A DNA stretch of 5,711 nt from the NCBI GenBank assembly GCA_000434535.1, contig FR878569.1:1-5711 (forward strand), read 5' to 3'. A program made the translations under genes and the position numbers. The notes beneath the pieces are model-generated. The model was not told where the DNA came from, did no database searches, and saw only the letters and a program-made list of their open reading frames with translations. Position 1 is the stretch's first letter, and each line of letters starts with the position of its first letter. This document shows positions 1 to 5,112 of the stretch, one piece after another. Source of the stretch: Collinsella sp. CAG:166. GTDB lineage: Bacteria; Actinomycetota; Coriobacteriia; Coriobacteriales; Coriobacteriaceae.

Positions 1-75
1 TCAGTGCGCAGCGGGGGTTCTTTCATGTCCGAGGACGCGCCGGAAAGGAAGGTCGCCCTCGGGCCGGACAGCTAA
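1..75 (+). CDS. Possible 3' end of a plus-strand gene (weak)
   Basis: Reading from the first base, this frame stays open for 24 codons and ends in TAA at 73-75, seven bases before the end of the convergent ilvE. Third codon positions are mostly G or C, as in the real genes here. The peptide (SVRSGGSFMSEDAPERKVAL and four more residues) matches nothing I recognise. The stretch is too short to exclude chance. The same DNA also holds a minus-strand ATG at 26-24 (MKEPPLRT, running off the edge) with no visible Shine-Dalgarno. It can also fold into an imperfect stem from about 27 to 69 that could lie downstream of ilvE, although no T-run follows. These readings compete and the sequence left of the window would decide. 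Confidence 0.25.
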   Translation, partial: SVRSGGSFMSEDAPERKVALGPDS

Positions 76-81
76 GACAGC

Positions 82-1134
82 TTACGCGACGGTGTAAACC
101 CAGTTGTGCTTATCCTCAACAGCACCGGACTGGATACCAGTCAGGGTCTCGCGAAGCTTCTTCATCACAGGACCGATCTCGGTGTAGCCAGCCGGGAAGG
201 TCACAGTCTCGTCGGCACCGTAGACCTTGTTGTCGATCTCGCCGACCGGGGAGATGACGGCAGCGGTGCCGCACAGACCGCACTCAACAAAGGTGCCGGC
301 CTTGACCTCGGCCCACTCGACGGGACGCTGGTCGACGGTCATGCCCAGGTCCTCAGCGACCTGAACGAGCGAGCGGCGGGTGATGGAGGGAAGAATGGAG
401 TCGGTGTGCGACTGCGGGACGACAAGCGTGCCGTCCTCCTTCACGAACAGGACGTTGGCGCCACCGGTCTCCTCGACATAGGTGCGGGACTCGGAGTCGA
501 GATACAGGTTCTCGGCATAGCCCTCGCGGTGAGCCTCCATCGTGGGCTTCAGGGACATGGCGTAGTTCAGGCCGGCCTTGATGTTGCCGGTGCCGTGCGG
601 TGCGGCGCGGTCGTACTCGGAAACGCGCAGCTTGACGGGCTTGAGGCCACCCTTAAAGTACGGACCGACCGGGGTCACGAGAATGCGGAACGTGTACTCA
701 GGAGCGGGAGCCACGCCGATTACGTCACCGGAGCCGATCATAAACGGACGCACATACAGGGTTGCGCCAGAGCCGAAGGGCGGAACCCATGCGGCGTTGG
801 CAGAGACGACCTGCTTGACGGCCTCAACGAACTTGTCCTTGGGGAACGGGGGCATCTCGAGGCGCTGGGCGGAGTTGTACATACGCTCGGCGTTCATATC
901 GGGACGGAAGCAAACGATGCTGCCGTCCTCGGCGGTGTAGGCCTTCAGGCCCTCAAAGACCTCCTGGCAGTAGTGGAAGATGCCGCCGCACTCGGAGACA
1001 TGCAGGGTATGGTCGGTGGTCAGGCCGCCCTCGTCCCACTCGCCGTCCTTCCAATGGGCCTCGTAGCTGTAATCGGTCTTCATGTAGCCAAAGCCGAGGC
1101 TACCCCAATCGATATCCTTCTTCTCGACAGTCAT
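82..1134 (-). CDS. ilvE: Branched-chain amino acid aminotransferase
   Basis: This is a PLP-dependent fold-type IV aminotransferase that moves an amino group between Leu/Ile/Val and 2-oxoglutarate in the cytoplasm. It is the last step of branched-chain amino acid synthesis. The 350-residue protein has the usual length of the longer, eukaryote-like BCAT group. Visible marks are VFEGLKAY near 59-66, YVRPFMIG near 127-134, the PLP lysine K186 in GTGNIKAGLNYA, the EETGGAN segment (221-227, E222 the likely partner of the pyridine nitrogen) and GTAAVISPVGEI near 289-300. The mammalian redox CXXC falls on A and S here; the CGLC at 285-288 is a different position. The ATG at 1134 was chosen because AAGGAG lies six bases upstream and the conserved protein begins just after it. 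The frame is open 49 codons further upstream, but that part is Arg/Ala-rich, unlike the family, and lacks a ribosome site. It is probably monocistronic, since a terminator separates it from dedA. Confidence 0.96.
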   Translation of the reverse strand: MTVEKKDIDWGSLGFGYMKTDYSYEAHWKDGEWDEGGLTTDHTLHVSECGGIFHYCQEVFEGLKAYTAEDGSIVCFRPDMNAERMYNSAQRLEMPPFPKDKFVEAVKQVVSANAAWVPPFGSGATLYVRPFMIGSGDVIGVAPAPEYTFRILVTPVGPYFKGGLKPVKLRVSEYDRAAPHGTGNIKAGLNYAMSLKPTMEAHREGYAENLYLDSESRTYVEETGGANVLFVKEDGTLVVPQSHTDSILPSITRRSLVQVAEDLGMTVDQRPVEWAEVKAGTFVECGLCGTAAVISPVGEIDNKVYGADETVTFPAGYTEIGPVMKKLRETLTGIQSGAVEDKHNWVYTVA

Positions 1135-1288
1135 ATGTCGCTCCTTACATACACGGTTGCATACTCGCGAACCCGCACGCAAGGACCGAAGCCGGCCGCG
1201 TCGCAACGTCGCATACCCGGAAGCGTAGAGCCGGGCAGGACACGCGGGCAGCATCAAAGCCGATGGCGCGTCGATTCGCATGCACGAG
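1135..1288 (-). other. 5' leader region of ilvE
   Basis: About 150 bases lie between the candidate -10 and the ilvE ATG. They contain no recognised riboswitch or T-box. Seen here are a nested inverted repeat (GTTGC/GCAAC arms at 1203-1207 and 1156-1160 enclosing ACGC/GCGT and a GGCCG/CGGTC stem) and a CCCGG/CCGGG pair at 1216-1220 and 1231-1235 with a 10-base loop. There is also a 27-codon ORF from ATG at 1214 whose TGA (1133-1131) overlaps the ilvE ATG. That ORF has no clear ribosome site and no run of Leu, Ile or Val codons, so a leader-peptide role is only a possibility. Confidence 0.35.
1141..1146 (-). promoter_or_regulatory. Ribosome binding site of ilvE
   Basis: AAGGAG on the minus strand, six bases before the ATG at 1134. 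It decides the start against the longer open frame beginning at 1281, which has no comparable site. Confidence 0.85.
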
Positions 1289-1317
1289 ATTGTACTCCCC
1301 GTACGCGTCTGATAAAA
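1289..1317 (-). promoter_or_regulatory. Candidate promoter of ilvE
   Basis: TACAAT at 1294-1289 is a good -10 hexamer (five of six to TATAAT). The hexamer 17 bases upstream, TTTTAT at 1317-1312, is a weak -35. The region upstream (1312-1364) is clearly AT-rich in an otherwise GC-rich window, as expected near a promoter. A gene-specific promoter is also expected because a terminator follows dedA. Confidence 0.45.
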
Positions 1318-1324
1318 CGCTTTT

Positions 1325-1340
1325 CTTTAACTAAGTAAAG
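1325..1340. promoter_or_regulatory. Imperfect dyad upstream of the ilvE promoter
   Basis: The 16 bases CTTTAACTAAGTAAAG match their own reverse complement at 12 of 16 positions, with perfect CTTTA/TAAAG ends. They lie just upstream of the weak -35, where an activator or repressor could bind. No known regulator motif is recognised, and AT-rich DNA often gives such partial dyads by chance. Confidence 0.25.
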
Positions 1341-1364
1341 TATTTTCATTTGACCGAAACTAAA

Positions 1365-1396
1365 GAGGCCCGCCACCGTAAACGGTGACGGGCCTC
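1365..1396 (-). terminator. Intrinsic terminator of dedA
   Basis: GAGGCCCG (1365-1372) pairs fully with CGGGCCTC (1389-1396). After one C/A mismatch, CACCG-type pairing continues (1374-1378 with 1383-1387) around a four-base loop at 1379-1382. On the minus strand the stem is followed by TTTAGTTT, a modest U-rich tract. It begins 28 bases after the dedA stop and separates dedA from ilvE. Confidence 0.8.
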
Positions 1397-1424
1397 AACG
1401 GCACGGTTTGCGCGCTGGCTCGAG

Positions 1425-2072
1425 CTACGCGTTCTTTTTGCCCAGCTTGGCCTTAACCAGACCGACCACGGTCGGGATGATCGACACGGCAACGATGCCG
1501 ACAATCAGCAGCTCAAAGTGCTCCTGCACAAAGGGAATGCCGCCAAAGAAGTAGCCCAGCAGCGTAAAGACCGTCGACCAGGTAATGCCGCCCAGCACGT
1601 TAAAGACGACAAAGTTGCGCCAGTGCATGCCGCCCATGCCGGCGATAAAGGGCACAAAGGTGCGGATAAACGGGAAGAAGCGACCCAGGAAGATGGCCAG
1701 GTGACCCCACTTGTCCAAGAAGTCCTCGGACTTTTTGATGCGCTCGGGCGTCATGGCCTTGACCTTGCCCGAAGCGATGATCTTGCGGCCAAAGAAGTGA
1801 CCGATCATAAAGTTGCACTGGTCGCCCAGGATGGCAGCAGCCCATGCGACGGCCAGCAGGGCCACGATGTTAAAGCCACCGTTGTGGGCAAAGAAACCCG
1901 AGGCAAACAGTAGCGAATCGCCAGGAAGGAACGGGAAGAACACCACGCCCGTCTCGATAAAGATGATCAGGAACACGCAGCCGTAGGCCATAAGCGGGCC
2001 GGCGGCGATCCAGCTGGCAATCGCGGTGCGCGGGTCTTTGAGCAGCTCGGCGATAAAATTGATGAAACCCAT
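1425..2072 (-). CDS. DedA-family membrane protein
   Basis: A 215-residue integral membrane protein of the DedA (SNARE-associated/VTT) family, which includes flippases for undecaprenyl phosphate or phosphatidylethanolamine and proteins needed for membrane homeostasis. The substrate of this member cannot be read from sequence. Hydrophobic segments lie near 24-48, 66-84, 126-147, 153-176 and 187-208, and the tail KAKLGKKNA is basic. Family marks are present: E40, the PFLPGDSLLFASG block (47-59, D52), GDQCNFMIGHFFGRK (83-97), and GRFFPFIRTFVPFIAGM (130-146) with R131 and R137. These acidic and basic positions match those reported as essential in E. coli YqjA (E39, D51, R130, R136). The ATG at 2072 was chosen because GAGAGG lies nine bases upstream and family proteins start close to this point. 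The open frame extends 28 codons further, but that part is Arg-rich and holds the candidate promoter. It is divergent from cysE. Confidence 0.93.
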   Translation of the reverse strand: MGFINFIAELLKDPRTAIASWIAAGPLMAYGCVFLIIFIETGVVFFPFLPGDSLLFASGFFAHNGGFNIVALLAVAWAAAILGDQCNFMIGHFFGRKIIASGKVKAMTPERIKKSEDFLDKWGHLAIFLGRFFPFIRTFVPFIAGMGGMHWRNFVVFNVLGGITWSTVFTLLGYFFGGIPFVQEHFELLIVGIVAVSIIPTVVGLVKAKLGKKNA

Positions 2073-2081
2073 GAAGTAAAA

Positions 2082-2087
2082 CCTCTC
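2082..2087 (-). promoter_or_regulatory. Ribosome binding site of dedA
   Basis: GAGAGG on the minus strand, nine bases before the ATG at 2072. Moderate strength, but it supports this start over the upstream ATG codons at 2156 and 2144. Confidence 0.65.
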
Positions 2088-2118
2088 AGTTGTGGGCGCG
2101 GATACGTCCAAGTTGACC

Positions 2119-2124
2119 AGTATA
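2119..2124 (-). promoter_or_regulatory. Candidate -10 element of dedA
   Basis: TATACT on the minus strand, about 45 bases before the dedA ATG. The hexamer at the standard 17-base distance (CGCATG) is poor. TTGCGC lies 20 bases away, which is longer than usual, so the -35 is uncertain. Confidence 0.35.
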
Positions 2125-2237
2125 CGGTTGCGGCGCCCCCTCATGCGCAACCCCACAAAAGCATGACTCCATTACCAGCAAGTTTGCATAACTGACACCT
2201 GTTGCGCAATGCCGCCAAGATTGTCCTTCCTAATCCC

Positions 2238-2254
2238 TAGCGAATCGCTATACT
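2238..2254 (+). promoter_or_regulatory. Candidate cysE -10 element with overlapping operator-like dyad
   Basis: TATACT (2249-2254) would place transcription start near 2261, giving a leader of about 35 bases to the cysE GTG. No good -35 is found at 16-18 bases; TTGTCC at 2221-2226 is 22 bases away. A perfect inverted repeat, TAGCGA-A-TCGCTA (2238-2250), overlaps the first two bases of the -10. GAATCGC within it (2242-2248) recurs at 2260-2266, near the predicted start. A repressor bound here would block the promoter, but no known motif is recognised. Confidence 0.4.
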
Positions 2255-2282
2255 TTATTGAATCGCATTGCCATGGCGCTAA

Positions 2283-2288
2283 GGGAGG
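2283..2288 (+). promoter_or_regulatory. Ribosome binding site of cysE
   Basis: GGGAGG, seven bases before the GTG at 2296. It settles the start, because the in-frame ATG at 2209 lies upstream of the candidate -10 element and lacks a ribosome site. Confidence 0.85.
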
Positions 2289-2295
2289 GCGGCCG

Positions 2296-3000
2296 GTGAG
2301 CTTTATCAGTACCATTCGCGAGGACATCAAGACCGTCCAGGCGCAGGACCCCGCCGCGCAAAACGGTCTGGTCATCTTTCTTTCCTATCCTGGCCTGCAC
2401 GCCAAGTGGAACCACGTGCCCGAGCACTGGCTGTGGGAGCACGGTCATCGCTCGCTCGCCCGCGTGCTCTCGCAAATCACCCGCCACATCACCGGCGTCG
2501 AGATTCACCCTGCCGCGCAGATTGGCAAGCACTTCTTTATCGACCACGCCATGGGCGTCGTCATCGGCGAGACCACCATTGTGGGCGACAACTGTGTGCT
2601 CTACCAGGGCGTCACGCTCGGCGGCACCGGCAACGAGACCGGCAAGCGTCACCCCACCCTGGGCAACAATGTCACGGTGGGCACGGGCGCCAAGGTGCTC
2701 GGCAACATCCGCATCGGCAACAACGTCAAGATCGGCGGCAACTCGGTCGTCGTTAAGGACGTCCCCGACAACTGCACCGTCGTGGGCGTGCCGGGACGCA
2801 TCATCAAGCGCAACGGCTGCCGTGTGTTCGAGGAGAGTTTCGACGCCAAGCAGCATCGCGAGTACATGCCCGATGACGCCGCCGAGCAGTCCGCCCTCAA
2901 CCGCCAGGGCATCACCGAGAATGCCCGCCGCGTCAAGGAACTCGAGCGAGAGGTGGCCGAGCTCAAGGCCCTCGTCGCCAAGCTCGTGGACGAACGCTAG
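2296..3000 (+). CDS. cysE: Serine O-acetyltransferase
   Basis: This enzyme makes O-acetylserine from L-serine and acetyl-CoA, the committed step of cysteine synthesis in the cytoplasm. The protein has 234 residues from a GTG start. A short helical N-terminal part (1-66, with DPAAQ at 18-22 and YPGLHA at 31-36) leads into a left-handed beta-helix of hexapeptide repeats (about 68-170). Catalytic marks are H84 in FIDHAMG, E69 in VEIHPAAQIG (Asp in E. coli, often Glu in Gram-positive enzymes), GVVIGET, YQGVTLGGTG (103-112) and R118-H119 in GKRHP. The C-terminal tail (about 205-233) is charged with a heptad-like pattern of Leu and Val, suggesting a short coiled coil. It ends in DER rather than the Ile that docks into CysK in the cysteine synthase complex, so binding of that kind is not expected. 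No cysK is visible in the window. A terminator follows. Confidence 0.96.
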   Translation: MSFISTIREDIKTVQAQDPAAQNGLVIFLSYPGLHAKWNHVPEHWLWEHGHRSLARVLSQITRHITGVEIHPAAQIGKHFFIDHAMGVVIGETTIVGDNCVLYQGVTLGGTGNETGKRHPTLGNNVTVGTGAKVLGNIRIGNNVKIGGNSVVVKDVPDNCTVVGVPGRIIKRNGCRVFEESFDAKQHREYMPDDAAEQSALNRQGITENARRVKELEREVAELKALVAKLVDER

Positions 3001-3038
3001 GAACGCAAGCGGCACAAAACGACATCGGCATCAACGCA

Positions 3039-3077
3039 AAGGCGCGCCAGGGAATTCATCCCCGGCGCGCCTTATTT
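3039..3077 (+). terminator. Terminator of cysE, possibly bidirectional
   Basis: GGCGCGCC at 3041-3048 pairs with GGCGCGCC at 3064-3071, extended by two A-T pairs outside and GGG/CCC inside across one mismatch, with a seven-base loop (3053-3059). On the plus strand it is followed by TTATTT, fitting an intrinsic terminator 40 bases after the cysE stop. On the minus strand the stem is followed by TTTGCGTTG, a weaker tract, but it could also stop transcripts arriving from the ABC genes. Confidence 0.8.
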
Positions 3078-3080
3078 GTG

Positions 3081-3111
3081 ATGTGGCAAAGAGACTGTCC
3101 CTTTGTCACAT
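3081..3111. repeat. REP-like palindrome at the end of the ABC gene
   Basis: A 31-base near-perfect inverted repeat centred on 3096. ATGTG-GCAAAG pairs with CTTTGT-CACAT and the core GAC-T-GTC, with only one G/T and one A/C non-Watson-Crick position in the plus strand. Its last base, 3111, is also the last base of the stop codon of the ABC gene. No T-run follows on either strand, so it is not a typical terminator. From memory, palindromes with cores like AAAGGGACAGTCCCTTT are scattered in the intergenic DNA of many bacteria, including Collinsella-like genomes. Only one copy is in this window, so dispersal cannot be shown here. Confidence 0.6.
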
Positions 3112-5111
3112 TATGCGAACTGGCTCAGATAGAGGTCGGCGTAGGCACCCTCGGCAGCCAGCAGCTCCTTATGCGTGCCCTGCTCGATAATGTTGCCGTG
3201 ATCCATGACCAAGATCAGGTCGGCGTCCACGATCGTCGACAAGCGATGCGCGATCACAAAGCTCGTGCGCCCGCGCATGAGCGCATCCATAGCACGGCCG
3301 ATGGCGAGCTCGGTGCGCGTGTCCACGCTCGACGTCGCCTCGTCCAGGATGAGGATCGCCGGGTTGTTGAGCAGCACGCGCGCGATGGTCAGCAGCTGAC
3401 GTTGGCCTTGGCTGATGCTTTCGGCATCGTTGGCCACGCGCGTGTCATAGCCCTGCGGCATGGTGCGCACAAAGAAGTCAACCTGGGCGGCGCGCGCAGC
3501 CGCAACAATCTCCTCGCGCGTTGCCTCGGGGCAGCCGTAGGCGATGTTCTCGGCAATCGTGCCGTCGAACAGCCAGGCGTCTTGCAGCACCATGCCAAAC
3601 TGCTGGCGTAGCTCGCCGCGATCCATGAGGCGCGTATCCACACCGTCGAGCGTAATGCGGCCGCCGTCGATCTCGTAAAAGCGCATGAGCAGGTTGATGA
3701 GCGTCGTCTTGCCTGCGCCCGTGGTTCCCACCACGGCAATCTTCTGGCCCGGCTCGGCGGTAAACGACACGTCGCGCATAAGCGGCTTGTCGGGCGAATA
3801 ACCAAAGCGCACGTGCTCAAAGGAGACGCGGCCCTCCACGCGACCCGGCAGCTTGGCGGCCTCGTCCGGCAGCGGATCGGCCTCCATCTCGGGCTCATCG
3901 AGCAGGTCGAACACGCGCTCCGCACTCGCCAGCGCGCTCTGCAGCGAGTTGAAGGTAAACGACAGCTGCGTCATGGGTTCGGACGCCTCGTAGATAAACT
4001 GGAAGAACGCCTGGAACACGCCGACGGTCATATGCCCGGCAACCAACATACTGCAGCCCACAAGCGCAATCACGATTTGCGCCAAGCGGCCGATAAAGCG
4101 AACCGCGGGTCCGACGGCGTTGATCATAAAGTCGGCCTTGGTACTCACGCGCGCCAGCTCGCCCGAGGCCTCGTGCACCTCGGCAGAGCTCTGACGTTCG
4201 CGGTTAAACGCGCGGATCACCAGACGGCCCGAATAGCCTTCCTCGACCGCACTCGTAATCTTGGACACCCACTCCTGGCGCTCGCCCGTCACATCGTGTG
4301 TGCGGCGCGAGACGACCTTCGTCACCAGCAGCGACAGTGCCGTAAAGAACAGAAAGACGAGCGTAAGCTGCACGCTGAACACGAACATCACGCCCACGGC
4401 GCCCACCACGGTGCCAATCGACACGAGCAGCTGCAGCAATCCGCGCTGCATGCTCTCGGACATCTTGTCCAGGTCGTTGGTCGCGCGGCTGACGACCTCG
4501 CCGGGACGATGCGCGTCAAAATAGGCGAGCGGCAGACGGTTGAGCTTTTGTGCGATGCGGTTGCGTAGGCGCAGGTTGAGGCGCTCGGCAACGCTCGACA
4601 TCAAAAAGCTCTGGAGTGCGTAGAACGAGGCGGCAGCGGTCCAAATCATAAAGTAGATGAAGATGGTCCTGCCGCAGTTCTCCCAGGTGATGCTGAAGGT
4701 GGCGTTGTTGACAAACGCTACCTGAATGTGGCCCCACAGCTCATCGATCACGCGGGCGCTATATGCCGGCGCCGCGGTGTTAAAGATGACATAGAACACG
4801 ATGCTCGCGAACACGATATAAAAGCGCCAATGGTCGCCGGCGGCCTCGCTCCACAGGCGGCGCACCGTCGCCCAGGTGTCGCGGGGCGTCTCGTCCTCGT
4901 CCTCGTCGTCAACGTCGCGCATGCGCTCCGCCTCGGCGCGGGCGCGCTCGTCCTCGGCACGTTCGTTTTCCTCGTAGAGCGCTTGGCGGCGAGCCTCGCG
5001 CTCCGCCGCCTTGGCGGCTTCGTCCAGGCCGGGTGTGGCGCCCGTCTCCTCAACTGTCTCTGCAACCGCGGCATCCTCGGCGATGGCCTGCTTCTTGAGC
5101 TCCTCGGTCAT
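3111..5111 (-). CDS. ABC exporter subunit with consensus ATPase site (BmrD/LmrD-like)
   Basis: A 666-residue half-transporter with a fused type I exporter membrane domain and ATPase domain. A charged cytoplasmic N-terminus (1-90, Ala/Glu/Arg-rich with an Asp/Glu cluster at 67-74) precedes membrane segments near 97-117, 149-169, 225-245, 247-266, 329-352 and 362-378. The nucleotide-binding domain shows an aromatic FGYSP near 436-440, Walker A GTTGAGKT (462-469), Q-loop Q510, signature ISQGQ (566-570, variant), Walker B LILDE with catalytic E591, D-loop SSVD and switch H622. This mix of an intact catalytic site and a variant signature is what the partner subunit of a heterodimeric multidrug-type exporter carries; the cargo cannot be inferred. 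The ATG at 5111 was chosen because the GTG at 5120 lies inside the Shine-Dalgarno. One base separates it from the stop of the upstream subunit gene, implying translational coupling. Long N-termini are normal for BmrD/LmrD-type subunits. Confidence 0.93.
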   Translation of the reverse strand: MTEELKKQAIAEDAAVAETVEETGATPGLDEAAKAAEREARRQALYEENERAEDERARAEAERMRDVDDEDEDETPRDTWATVRRLWSEAAGDHWRFYIVFASIVFYVIFNTAAPAYSARVIDELWGHIQVAFVNNATFSITWENCGRTIFIYFMIWTAAASFYALQSFLMSSVAERLNLRLRNRIAQKLNRLPLAYFDAHRPGEVVSRATNDLDKMSESMQRGLLQLLVSIGTVVGAVGVMFVFSVQLTLVFLFFTALSLLVTKVVSRRTHDVTGERQEWVSKITSAVEEGYSGRLVIRAFNRERQSSAEVHEASGELARVSTKADFMINAVGPAVRFIGRLAQIVIALVGCSMLVAGHMTVGVFQAFFQFIYEASEPMTQLSFTFNSLQSALASAERVFDLLDEPEMEADPLPDEAAKLPGRVEGRVSFEHVRFGYSPDKPLMRDVSFTAEPGQKIAVVGTTGAGKTTLINLLMRFYEIDGGRITLDGVDTRLMDRGELRQQFGMVLQDAWLFDGTIAENIAYGCPEATREEIVAAARAAQVDFFVRTMPQGYDTRVANDAESISQGQRQLLTIARVLLNNPAILILDEATSSVDTRTELAIGRAMDALMRGRTSFVIAHRLSTIVDADLILVMDHGNIIEQGTHKELLAAEGAYADLYLSQFA

Positions 5112-5112
5112 G

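Noticed and set aside
1135..1281. 49-residue N-terminal extension of ilvE
   Set aside because: No Shine-Dalgarno before the ATG at 1281. The extension is Arg/Ala-rich and unlike the family, and the candidate -10 sits almost at that ATG. AAGGAG is well placed for the ATG at 1134.
106..1338. Open plus-strand frame of 410 codons opposite ilvE
   Set aside because: It is antisense to an unmistakable aminotransferase. Open frames opposite GC-rich genes are common, and the product resembles no family and has no ribosome site.
1135..1364. T-box or other known riboswitch before ilvE
   Set aside because: No T-box consensus, no specifier loop and no terminator with a T-run in the leader.
2073..2156. 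28-residue N-terminal extension of dedA
   Set aside because: Arg-rich, not found in the family, and overlaps the candidate promoter. GAGAGG supports the later ATG.
2144..2209. Two TGCGCAA copies (2144-2150 and 2203-2209) in the dedA-cysE intergenic region
   Set aside because: Seven-base matches with no positional logic relative to either promoter; expected by chance in GC-rich DNA.
2209..2295. ATG at 2209 as the cysE start
   Set aside because: It lies upstream of the -10 candidate and has no ribosome site, while GGGAGG is correctly spaced for GTG at 2296.
2248..3015. Open minus-strand frame of 255 codons opposite cysE
   Set aside because: Shadow of cysE; the translation is Asp/Val/Ala/Leu-rich with no domain pattern.
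3813..4568. Open plus-strand frame of 251 codons opposite the ABC gene
   Set aside because: His/Arg/Gln-rich shadow of a clearly coding strand.
4894..4912. Tandem CTCGTC-like repeat
   Set aside because: It simply encodes the Asp/Glu cluster in the ABC protein N-terminus; too short to be a functional DNA repeat or CRISPR.
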